This document shows, in pieces, positions 1-5,175 of a stretch of DNA of 5,175 bases. Below the pieces are notes generated by a model that ran no database searches, had not been told where the DNA came from, and was given only the letters and a program-made list of their open reading frames with translations. A program made the position numbers and the translations under genes. How positions within the stretch are numbered: the first letter of the stretch is position 1; every line of letters starts with the position of its first letter. Source of the DNA: Lachnospiraceae bacterium (lineage in GTDB: Bacteria; Bacillota; Clostridia; Lachnospirales; Lachnospiraceae); NCBI GenBank assembly GCA_017443685.1, contig JAFSYD010000087.1, positions 1 to 5,175 of the forward strand. The letters run 5' to 3'.

Positions 1-444
1 CGGAAGCTCTTTCGGATCAATGCCTGCATACTGACGCTGGTTCGCCGGGTTGCGCTCATCATCCGGCTCCAATGCGGGCGGCGTAACGTCGAACGAACGT
101 CTCCAGATCTTAACCTGATCCTCACCGTACTTCTCCGCGGTCTCGGACTTGTTTAAGCCCTGCAGAGCACCGTAGTGACGCTCATTGAGCTTGTAGCTCT
201 TGATGACCGGGATCCATTCGAGATCCATCTCTTCGAGTACGTGGTTCGCCGTGTGGATCGCACGCTTCAAAATAGAAGTGAAGCAGATGTCGAACACGAA
301 GCCTTCCTTCAGAAGCTCCTTGCCGCCGTTCGCTGCTTCGATGTGGCCTGCATCCGACAGGTCAACGTCCGCCCAGCCTGTGAATAAGTTCTCTTTGTTC
401 CATACGCTTTCGCCGTGACGGATCAATACAAGTTGACTGCTCAT
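1..444 (-). CDS. gpmA: 2,3-bisphosphoglycerate-dependent phosphoglycerate mutase, N-terminal part (3' end outside window)
   Basis: This enzyme interconverts 3-phosphoglycerate and 2-phosphoglycerate in cytoplasmic glycolysis and gluconeogenesis, using a phosphohistidine intermediate primed by 2,3-bisphosphoglycerate. The visible 148 residues start with the histidine-phosphatase motif [10 protein letters not shown] (residues 7-16, phosphorylated His10), followed by [12 protein letters not shown] (19-30), [10 protein letters not shown] (56-65), the [13 protein letters not shown] block (86-98, proton-donor Glu88) and [10 protein letters not shown]. These match the GpmA family closely and without interruption. 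Family members are about 230-250 residues, so roughly 60 percent is present and the frame is still open at the window edge. The ATG at 444 is supported by an AGGAGG 10 nt upstream (455-460 on the plus strand). The gene is divergent from the SEL1-purine cluster and has its own promoter-like site. Its identity is very secure; whether the missing half is intact cannot be seen. Confidence 0.97.
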   Translation of the reverse strand, partial: MSSQLVLIRHGESVWNKENLFTGWADVDLSDAGHIEAANGGKELLKEGFVFDICFTSILKRAIHTANHVLEEMDLEWIPVIKSYKLNERHYGALQGLNKSETAEKYGEDQVKIWRRSFDVTPPALEPDDERNPANQRQYAGIDPKELP

Positions 445-454
445 AAATTCTTTT

Positions 455-462
455 CCTCCTTT
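455..462 (-). promoter_or_regulatory. gpmA ribosome binding site
   Basis: Read on the minus strand this is AAAGGAGG, a strong Shine-Dalgarno sequence 10 nt before the gpmA ATG. It fixes the gpmA start and contrasts with the divergent SEL1 gene, which has none. Confidence 0.9.
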
Positions 463-486
463 ATAGGTGAACATTATTACTAAATT

Positions 487-516
487 ATTGTATCATATTA
501 TATGAATATCGGGCAA
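487..516 (-). promoter_or_regulatory. Putative sigma-A promoter of gpmA
   Basis: On the minus strand a TTGCCC -35 box (511-516, 4/6 to consensus) is followed after 18 bp by a TACAAT -10 box (487-492, 5/6). A TGA directly before the -10 box (493-495) gives an extended -10 TGn motif. Transcription would begin near 480, leaving a leader of about 36 nt with the Shine-Dalgarno sequence inside it. A perfect TATAAT also occurs at 497-502 on this strand but has no acceptable -35 box at the right distance. Prediction from motifs only. Confidence 0.55.
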
Positions 517-524
517 TATTTCAT

Positions 525-552
525 TTGAGTTTCTTTAAAATTATGGTAAAAT
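525..552 (+). promoter_or_regulatory. Putative sigma-A promoter of the SEL1 gene and purine cluster
   Basis: A TTGAGT -35 box (525-530, 4/6) is separated by 16 bp from a TAAAAT -10 box (547-552, 5/6), which is directly preceded by TGG, an extended -10 motif. Transcription would begin around 558-560, only about 4-6 nt before the ATG at 564. It is back to back with the gpmA promoter: the two -35 boxes are 8 bp apart. As no other good promoter was seen before purC, this may drive SEL1-purC-purF-purB. No operator palindrome or riboswitch was recognised here. Confidence 0.5.
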
Positions 553-563
553 AAAAAAATATT

Positions 564-1793
564 ATGGGTAAAAGGATATTTCAATCGATCTTGGTACTTA
601 TCTTCGGCGCCGCCCTTTTTGTCGGCGTTCTTCGTATGCCTAAGATTCCGGAAGAGACCGGTACGATCACGACCATTACCGTGGCAAAGGATGAGAATGC
701 GTCACCTCTCGATTATCAGCTGCTTTCCGAAAAGGAGCTTTTGGTCCTGGCGTATGACGGTGATAAGGAGGCGGCTTATCAGCTCGGAATGCTGTATGAT
801 TATGGTACACGGGGGGCGGAACAAAGCTTTTCCAAAGCCTTAAGCTGGTATCAGGCTGCAGATGCCGCGAATTACCCCAAGGCAGCCTGCGCGCTCGGCT
901 ATATGTATCTGAACGGCTGCGGCGTAACGCAGAACATTGATGTCGCGGAGCAGTATTTTAACCGTGCGGTGGCATTTACCGATATGGAGGGCTATGTCGG
1001 ATTGGGGCGCGTCGCGCTTGCCAGAGACCCGGTGGACGGAGAAAAGGCGCTTGATCTTTTCAACCAGGCGAACCGTGCGGGGATCGTGGACGGCATATAT
1101 TTCGTCGGTTATCTGGCGGAAAAAGGTATAGGGCTCCCCGAGCCGAATTATCCGCGTGCGCTTGCCCTTTACCAGCGTATTTTGAATCGTTACGATACCG
1201 ACGAGAAGCTTCGGGTACCCGATACCTATGCGTTTGACAATGCCTGCGTGAGGCTTGGTATCATGTACATGGAAGGCCTGGGTGTCGAAAAGAATTACGG
1301 CACGGCGCGGGAATATTTTACCCGGGCGGCGAACAACGGCTATGCGATGGCGCAGTATTATATGGGCATCGTCTACGAAAGCGGACGCGGCGTACCGAAG
1401 AATTACGACGAAGCGCTGCGATGGTTCAATCTTGCGGCGGATCAGGATTATGCGCCGGCGATCAATCAGATCGGATATATGTATTTTGTCGGAGAGGGCG
1501 TTGAGGCGAATTTCGAGCAGGCCGTATATTATCAGAAGCTTGCGGCGGCGCTCGGATCCGTAAAGGCACAGGTCAATCTCGGTTATCTTTACGAGAACGG
1601 TTTCGGCGTGGTGCAGGATTTTGATTCGGCACTGACCTATTACCGTATGGCCCAAACGAGCGGATATGAAGGTGCCCCTGAGGCAATCTTGCGTGTGACG
1701 AACGCATTGGAGGCAAAAAAAGCCTCAGTGGAAGATATCCCGGAGGGCGTCGAAGCGGGCGTTCTTCCGGCGGACGATCTGTCAGTTGAATAG
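564..1793 (+). CDS. Membrane-anchored SEL1-repeat protein of unknown specific function
   Basis: The 409-residue product begins with a basic start (MGKR) and a hydrophobic stretch at about residues 5-23, a likely signal anchor or uncleaved signal peptide, then a polar linker to about 65. The rest is a tandem array of about eight SEL1-like (TPR-related) repeats of roughly 36 residues: 69-104, 105-139, a degenerate 141-174, 175-210, then, after a short insertion, 226-260, 261-296, 297-332 and 333-368. Hallmarks are LGxxYxxGxGVxxNYxxAxxYFxxAA, for example LGIMYMEGLGVEKNYGTARE. The tail (385-409) is acidic. SEL1 arrays are protein-binding scaffolds; the partner is unknown, and the domain probably lies outside the membrane. 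The start is constrained: an in-frame TAA lies at 552-554, and a later Met would lose the anchor. There is no Shine-Dalgarno sequence. Only 30 bp separate it from purC, so cotranscription is likely. Domain class is sure; function is not. Confidence 0.93.
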   Translation: MGKRIFQSILVLIFGAALFVGVLRMPKIPEETGTITTITVAKDENASPLDYQLLSEKELLVLAYDGDKEAAYQLGMLYDYGTRGAEQSFSKALSWYQAADAANYPKAACALGYMYLNGCGVTQNIDVAEQYFNRAVAFTDMEGYVGLGRVALARDPVDGEKALDLFNQANRAGIVDGIYFVGYLAEKGIGLPEPNYPRALALYQRILNRYDTDEKLRVPDTYAFDNACVRLGIMYMEGLGVEKNYGTAREYFTRAANNGYAMAQYYMGIVYESGRGVPKNYDEALRWFNLAADQDYAPAINQIGYMYFVGEGVEANFEQAVYYQKLAAALGSVKAQVNLGYLYENGFGVVQDFDSALTYYRMAQTSGYEGAPEAILRVTNALEAKKASVEDIPEGVEAGVLPADDLSVE

Positions 1794-1810
1794 AAGGTTT
1801 GCTTTAAGTG

Positions 1811-1817
1811 AAAGGAG
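1811..1817 (+). promoter_or_regulatory. purC ribosome binding site
   Basis: AAAGGAG lies 6 nt before the ATG at 1824, inside the 30-bp gap after the SEL1 stop codon. The gap has no room for a promoter, terminator or riboswitch, so purC is read from a transcript that begins further upstream. Confidence 0.9.
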
Positions 1818-1823
1818 TAACGG

Positions 1824-2699
1824 ATGGAGGAATTAAAACCGGCAAAGGAAGGTAAGGTACGCGAGGTATACGAGGACGGCGGCTATATCATTATGGTTGC
1901 GACGGACCGGATCTCCGCATTTGATGTGATCTTAAAGAACAAGATCCATGATAAGGGCGCGATTTTGACACAGATGTCAAAATTCTGGTTTGATTATACC
2001 TCGGATATCATCGGCAACCATATGATATCGGTGGAAGAAAAGGATATGCCGGAGTTTTTCGCGGCGCCGGAATACAAAGGCAAGGTGATGAAATGCAAAA
2101 AACTTTCCATGCTGCCGATCGAGTGTATTGTCCGCGGCTACATTACCGGCACGGGCTGGGCAAGCTATCAGAAGACCGGGAAGGTCTGCGGGATAACACT
2201 TCCGGAAGGTCTGATGGAATCCGAGAAGCTTCCGGAACCGATCTATACGCCGACGACAAAGGCCGAGCTGGGGCTTCACGACGAGCACATCACCTTTGAT
2301 GATACGGTGGAGATCTTAGAAAAGCTTTATCCGGGCAAGGGCAGCGAGTATGCGGCAGCGATCAAAGACGCGACGATCGCCCTTTATAAAAAATGTGCGG
2401 ATTACGCGCTTTCGCGTGGGATTATTATCGCGGATACGAAGTTTGAGTTCGGGCTGGATGAAGACGGCAATGTCGTCCTCGGAGACGAGATGCTGACTCC
2501 CGATTCGTCCCGTTTCTGGGATGCAAGCGGCTACGAGGAAGGCAAGAGTGCACCGTCCTTTGATAAGCAGTTTGTACGGGATTATCTGAAGGCGCATCCC
2601 GAAAGTGATTATGATCTGCCGGAGGATATTATTGAGAAGACCATTGCAAAATATAAAGAAGCATACCGTCTGCTCGTCGGAGAAGAATTTCATGTGTGA
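1824..2699 (+). CDS. purC: Phosphoribosylaminoimidazole-succinocarboxamide (SAICAR) synthase
   Basis: PurC joins CAIR and L-aspartate using ATP to give SAICAR in de novo purine synthesis in the cytoplasm; the product is the substrate of PurB, encoded two genes downstream. The 291-residue protein shows the N-terminal GKVREVYE nucleotide-binding element (10-17), ATDRISAFDVIL (26-37), the first family signature LPIECIVRGYITGTGW (97-112; GT here where many members have GS), YTPTTKAELGLHDEHI (141-156), and the second signature IADTKFEFG (202-210), then LGDEMLTPDSSRFW (219-232). It is longer than the compact E. coli-type enzyme (about 237 residues) and resembles the longer form found in yeast and some bacteria, including the sentence-like block YQKTG...LPEGL...LPEPIYTP. 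It is complete and undamaged. Its last 8 bases overlap the purF start, indicating translational coupling. Confidence 0.97.
   Translation: MEELKPAKEGKVREVYEDGGYIIMVATDRISAFDVILKNKIHDKGAILTQMSKFWFDYTSDIIGNHMISVEEKDMPEFFAAPEYKGKVMKCKKLSMLPIECIVRGYITGTGWASYQKTGKVCGITLPEGLMESEKLPEPIYTPTTKAELGLHDEHITFDDTVEILEKLYPGKGSEYAAAIKDATIALYKKCADYALSRGIIIADTKFEFGLDEDGNVVLGDEMLTPDSSRFWDASGYEEGKSAPSFDKQFVRDYLKAHPESDYDLPEDIIEKTIAKYKEAYRLLVGEEFHV
2679..2682 (+). promoter_or_regulatory. purF ribosome binding site inside purC
   Basis: GGAG (in context CGGAGAAG) lies 9 nt before the ATG at 2692. It is the reason for choosing that start over the in-frame ATG at 2713, which has no Shine-Dalgarno sequence, and over the ATG at 2605, which would give a 95-bp overlap with purC. 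Confidence 0.75.
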
Positions 2700-4152
2700 T
2701 AGTCGTTTTCAAATGGCAGTAGATGAGAAATGTGACTTTCGCGGTCTGCATGAAGCCTGCGGCGTGATCGGTATGTACGATCTTGACGGCGGCGATGTGG
2801 CATCCTCCATCTACTACGGGCTGTTCGCCTTACAGCACCGCGGACAGGAATCGAGCGGTATCGCGGTGACGGAAACGTCCGGTCCGAAGGGCAAGGTCAA
2901 TGCTTGCAAGGATATGGGTCTTGTGCACGAAGTATTTGATGCGGAGCGTCTTTCGAAGCTTTCCGGCAACTTAGGCGTCGGTCATGTTCGTTATTCGACG
3001 GCGGGAGAATCTACGCGGGAGAATGCGCAGCCGCTGGTGTTAAATTACGCGAAAGGGACACTCGCACTTGCGCATAACGGCAATCTGATCAACGCGAACG
3101 AGCTTAGGGAGGAGCTGTCGATGAACGGCGCGATCTTCCAGACGACGATCGACACCGAGACCGTCGCTTATTTCATCGCAAGAGAACGGCTGCATTCGAA
3201 GAACGTTCAGGAAGCGGTCAGAAGAGCGCTTACCCACGTAAAGGGGGCGTATTCGATCGTACTGATGAGTCCGCGGAAGCTGATCGCGGCGCGGGATCCT
3301 TACGGGTTTAAGCCGCTTTGTATCGGCAGGCGTGACAACACCTACATATTCACTTCCGAAACGTGCGCCTTAGATACAATCGGCGCGACCTTTGTCCGTG
3401 ACGTCGCGCCCGGTGAGATCGTTTCGATCGGCAGAGACGGGGAATTGAAGAGCGATACGACGCTATGCGTTCCGAAGGAGGAAGAGGCGCGGTGCGTCTT
3501 TGAGTATATTTATTTTTCCCGTGCGGACAGCTATATGGACGGCATCAGCGTATATGAAACACGGATCAACGCTGGACGGTTCTTAGCGGAGGATTCGCCG
3601 GTGGACGCGGATCTGGTCGTCGGCGTACCCGAATCAGGCAATGCGGCTGCGCTGGGGTATTCCATGCAGTCAGGGATCCCGGTCGGGACGGCGTTTGTCA
3701 AGAACACCTATGTCGGGCGAACGTTTATCAAGCCGAAGCAGAAGAACAGGGAATCCTCGGTACGGGTGAAGCTGAATGTATTGCAGGAGGCGGTTCGCGG
3801 CAAGCGGATCATTATGATCGACGATTCGATCGTCCGCGGTACGACTTCGGATCGGATCATTTCGATGCTGAAAGACGCCGGTGCGAAAGAGGTGCATATG
3901 CGCGTGGCGTCTCCGCCGTTTTTACATCCCTGCTATTTCGGGACGGACATTCCGGTACGGGAGCAGCTGATCGCCCCTGAGCGGTCGATCGAGGAGATCC
4001 GCAAGATCATCGGAGCGGACTCGCTTGCCTATCTGCGCCTCGAGCGGCTGCGGGAAATGGTTCGCGGCTTAGGCATCTGTACCGGCTGCTTCTCCGGAAA
4101 ATATCCCTACGAGGAGCCGACGGAGGATATAAGAGGTGAGTACGAGCACTAG
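2692..4152 (+). CDS. purF: Amidophosphoribosyltransferase (glutamine PRPP amidotransferase)
   Basis: PurF catalyses the committed first step of de novo purine synthesis, PRPP plus glutamine to phosphoribosylamine, and is typically inhibited by AMP and GMP. From the ATG at 2692 the product is 486 residues. An N-terminal Ntn glutaminase domain starts at Cys23 (HEACGVIG), the nucleophile expected to be exposed by removal of a 22-residue propeptide. It continues with QHRGQESSGIA (48-58), GHVRYSTAG (97-105), AHNGNL (127-132) and RDPYGFKPL (201-209). The C-terminal phosphoribosyltransferase domain has VPESGNAAALGY (312-323), VKNTYVGRTFIKP (336-348) and the PRPP loop IIMIDDSIVRGTT (373-385). Cys268, Cys414, Cys463 and Cys466 (CTGC) match the four 4Fe-4S ligands of the B. 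subtilis enzyme, so this is the oxygen-sensitive iron-sulfur class. The last codons (EYEH-stop) fall in a 14-bp repeat copied 116 bp downstream. Confidence 0.97.
   Translation: MCDSRFQMAVDEKCDFRGLHEACGVIGMYDLDGGDVASSIYYGLFALQHRGQESSGIAVTETSGPKGKVNACKDMGLVHEVFDAERLSKLSGNLGVGHVRYSTAGESTRENAQPLVLNYAKGTLALAHNGNLINANELREELSMNGAIFQTTIDTETVAYFIARERLHSKNVQEAVRRALTHVKGAYSIVLMSPRKLIAARDPYGFKPLCIGRRDNTYIFTSETCALDTIGATFVRDVAPGEIVSIGRDGELKSDTTLCVPKEEEARCVFEYIYFSRADSYMDGISVYETRINAGRFLAEDSPVDADLVVGVPESGNAAALGYSMQSGIPVGTAFVKNTYVGRTFIKPKQKNRESSVRVKLNVLQEAVRGKRIIMIDDSIVRGTTSDRIISMLKDAGAKEVHMRVASPPFLHPCYFGTDIPVREQLIAPERSIEEIRKIIGADSLAYLRLERLREMVRGLGICTGCFSGKYPYEEPTEDIRGEYEH
4138..4151 (+). repeat. 14-bp direct repeat, left copy (in the purF 3' end)
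   Basis: GAGTACGAGCACTA encodes the final Glu-Tyr-Glu-His of PurF and the first two bases of its TAG stop. It matches 4254-4267 at 13 of 14 positions (C/T at the sixth base). The offset is 116 bp, which is not a multiple of three, so the copies lie in different frames. It abuts the first hairpin directly. It could be a target-site duplication or an element end. Confidence 0.8.
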
Positions 4153-4183
4153 GTTGTGACGAGTCGAAGACGAAGTCAGAACC
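4152..4183 (+). other. Hairpin 1 of the purF-purB spacer element
   Basis: GGTTGTGAC (4152-4160) pairs with GTCAGAACC (4175-4183): 8 of 9 positions are complementary, with one G-G mismatch. The 14-nt loop (4161-4174) contains a further GTC-GAA-GAC mini-stem. No U-tract follows, so it is not an intrinsic terminator. It begins exactly at the last base of the purF stop codon and right after the left direct repeat. Confidence 0.65.
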
Positions 4184-4198
4184 GTACGTGCGATCCAT

Positions 4199-4252
4199 GC
4201 CGCGATCTTAGCGAACACGAGCGCCAACGAAGTGTGAGGTTAGATCAGCGGC
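4199..4252 (+). other. Hairpin 2 of the purF-purB spacer element
   Basis: GCCGCGATCT (4199-4208) pairs with AGATC-A-GCGGC (4242-4252), ten base pairs with a single bulged A at 4247. Above an internal loop with isolated pairs, ACAC (4215-4218) pairs with GTGT (4232-4235), leaving a 13-nt loop at 4219-4231. This is a long imperfect stem in the transcript. It is not followed by a U-tract but by the right direct repeat and the purB Shine-Dalgarno sequence. It could protect the mRNA, set the purF/purB ratio or be an inserted repeat; these cannot be told apart from one copy. Confidence 0.7.
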
Positions 4253-4253
4253 G

Positions 4254-4267
4254 GAGTATGAGCACTA
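4254..4267 (+). repeat. 14-bp direct repeat, right copy (before the purB ribosome binding site)
   Basis: GAGTATGAGCACTA is the second copy of the 14-bp sequence at the end of purF (13/14). Read in the purB frame it again encodes Glu-Tyr-Glu-His followed by TAA (4266-4268), although no gene ends here. The TAA runs straight into the AAGGAGG of purB. This is what the original purF-purB junction would look like had the spacer been inserted later with duplication of its target. Confidence 0.8.
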
Positions 4268-4273
4268 AGGAGG
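4267..4273 (+). promoter_or_regulatory. purB ribosome binding site
   Basis: AAGGAGG, a full-strength Shine-Dalgarno sequence, lies 7 nt before the ATG at 4281. It fixes the purB start, together with the in-frame TAA at 4266-4268. It lies 15 nt after hairpin 2 and shares its first base with the right direct repeat. Confidence 0.93.
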
Positions 4274-4280
4274 AAATAAT

Positions 4281-5175
4281 ATGAACACTGACAGATATAT
4301 CAGTCCGCTGTCCGAGCGGTATGCGAGCAAGGAAATGCAGTACATCTTTTCGCAGGATAAAAAGTTCACCACCTGGCGGCGCCTTTGGATCGCCCTTGCC
4401 GAGACGGAGATGGAGTTGGGCTTATCCCAGGACGGCAAGCCGCGGATCACACAGGAGATGATCGATGAACTGAAAAGCCACTGGGATGATATCAATTACG
4501 ATGTCGCGCGTGCGCGGGAAAAAGAGGTGCGCCACGATGTAATGAGCCATGTATATGCTTACGGACAGCAGTGCCCGAAGGCGGCAGGCATCATCCATCT
4601 CGGAGCAACATCCTGTTATGTCGGGGACAATACCGATGTCATCATTATGCGGGACGGACTGCAATTGCTCCGCAAAAAGCTGCTTAACGTAATCGCGAAG
4701 CTTTCCGATTTTGCCGATGCCTATAAGGATCAGCCGACGCTTGCTTTTACCCATTTCCAGGCGGCACAGCCGACGACGGTGGGCAAGCGGGCGACGCTTT
4801 GGATCAATGAGTTTATGATCGACCTTGAGGATTTGGATTACGTGATCTCCACGATGAAGCTGTTGGGCTCGAAGGGGACGACAGGGACGCAGGCATCATT
4901 CCTGGAGCTGTTCGACGGCGATGAGGAGACGATCGATCAGATCGACCCGATGATCGCAAAGAAAATGGGCTTTGACGCCTGTGTACCGGTATCCGGCCAG
5001 ACCTATTCGAGAAAGCTGGATACCCGTGTGGCAAATGTCCTTTCCGGGATTGCTGCAAGTGCGCATAAAATGTCGAATGACATCCGCCTGCTGCAGCACT
5101 TAAAAGAAGTGGAGGAGCCCTTCGAGAAGAATCAGATCGGTTCCTCGGCCATGGCGTACAAGCGCAACCCGATGC
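4281..5175 (+). CDS. purB: Adenylosuccinate lyase, N-terminal part (3' end outside window)
   Basis: PurB is a fumarate-releasing lyase that acts twice: SAICAR to AICAR in the main pathway, and adenylosuccinate to AMP in the AMP branch. It would use the PurC product directly. The 298 visible residues include [10 protein letters not shown] (7-16), [10 protein letters not shown] (81-90, conserved His85), [13 protein letters not shown] (107-119), [14 protein letters not shown] (157-170, His158 in the position of the catalytic general acid), [16 protein letters not shown] (196-211), [10 protein letters not shown] (238-247) and the fumarate lyase signature loop [12 protein letters not shown] (287-298), which carries the catalytic serine. 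The wording ([35 protein letters not shown]) is nearer the human-type enzyme of about 480 residues than the shorter B. subtilis type. About 60 percent is present, with the frame open to the window edge. A 128-bp spacer with two hairpins separates it from purF. Confidence 0.97.
   Translation, partial: MNTDRYISPLSERYASKEMQYIFSQDKKFTTWRRLWIALAETEMELGLSQDGKPRITQEMIDELKSHWDDINYDVARAREKEVRHDVMSHVYAYGQQCPKAAGIIHLGATSCYVGDNTDVIIMRDGLQLLRKKLLNVIAKLSDFADAYKDQPTLAFTHFQAAQPTTVGKRATLWINEFMIDLEDLDYVISTMKLLGSKGTTGTQASFLELFDGDEETIDQIDPMIAKKMGFDACVPVSGQTYSRKLDTRVANVLSGIAASAHKMSNDIRLLQHLKEVEEPFEKNQIGSSAMAYKRNPM

Noticed and set aside
175..418. Two overlapping plus-strand open frames of about 70 codons in gpmA
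   Set aside because: Both are antisense to the conserved GpmA coding frame and show no Shine-Dalgarno sequence or known motif.
840..1655. 271-codon open frame on the minus strand inside the SEL1 gene
   Set aside because: It is fully antisense to a gene with clear SEL1 repeats. Its product is rich in Ile, Arg and His with no recognisable domain, as expected for a shadow of GC-balanced coding repeats.
2605..2691. Upstream extension of purF to the ATG at 2605
   Set aside because: The extension is purC read in another frame, has no Shine-Dalgarno sequence, and would put more than 50 residues before the catalytic Cys. The ATG at 2692 is better supported.
4007..4198. 63-codon minus-strand open frame across the purF end and spacer
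   Set aside because: It is mostly antisense to conserved PurF sequence, including the CTGC cluster ligands, and has no ribosome binding site or recognisable product.
4152..4252. Intrinsic terminator(s) after purF
   Set aside because: Both hairpins lack a following run of T, and purB follows with a strong ribosome binding site and no promoter-like site between, so the spacer appears to be transcribed through.
4138..4267. CRISPR-like reading of the two 14-bp repeats
   Set aside because: There are only two copies, they are too short, and the 102-bp interval is filled by hairpins and is not spacer-sized. No cas gene is present in the window.
4813..5099. Overlapping minus-strand open frames in purB
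   Set aside because: They are antisense to highly conserved adenylosuccinate lyase sequence, and low-complexity Arg/Ser composition marks them as shadows.

Overview
The window looks like a chromosomal housekeeping region of a Bacillota bacterium, most probably a clostridium of the Lachnospiraceae type. This is inferred from strong AAAGGAG/AAGGAGG ribosome binding sites, AT-rich sigma-A-like promoters in an otherwise GC-balanced sequence, a PurF of the propeptide plus iron-sulfur class, and the general protein style. The genus cannot be fixed from the sequence alone.

Layout. Positions 1-444 (minus strand) hold the first 148 codons of a 2,3-bisphosphoglycerate-dependent phosphoglycerate mutase (gpmA), a glycolytic enzyme. 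An AT-rich divergent intergenic region (445-563) carries one promoter-like site for each direction. On the plus strand follow a membrane-anchored SEL1-repeat protein (564-1793), purC (1824-2699), purF (2692-4152) and the first 298 codons of purB (from 4281). The SEL1 gene and purC are 30 bp apart, purC and purF overlap by 8 bp, and no terminator is visible between any of them, so SEL1-purC-purF-purB is probably one transcript.

Function. PurF commits PRPP to de novo purine synthesis, PurC makes SAICAR, and PurB cleaves SAICAR to AICAR and later adenylosuccinate to AMP. The operon therefore holds the entry step, two consecutive middle steps and the AMP branch step. The SEL1 protein has no known role in purine synthesis; its position is unexplained.

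The most unusual part is the 128-bp purF-purB spacer. It is not an ordinary intergenic gap. Two near-identical 14-bp direct repeats (13/14), one covering the last codons of purF and one abutting the purB ribosome binding site, bracket two consecutive hairpins that fill almost all of the 102 bp between them. No U-tract follows either hairpin, so these are not standard terminators. The structure looks like a small inserted or dispersed repeat element that became part of the operon mRNA. A second oddity is that the only promoter-like site seen for the SEL1 gene lies so close to its ATG, with no Shine-Dalgarno sequence, that the mRNA may be leaderless or nearly so.
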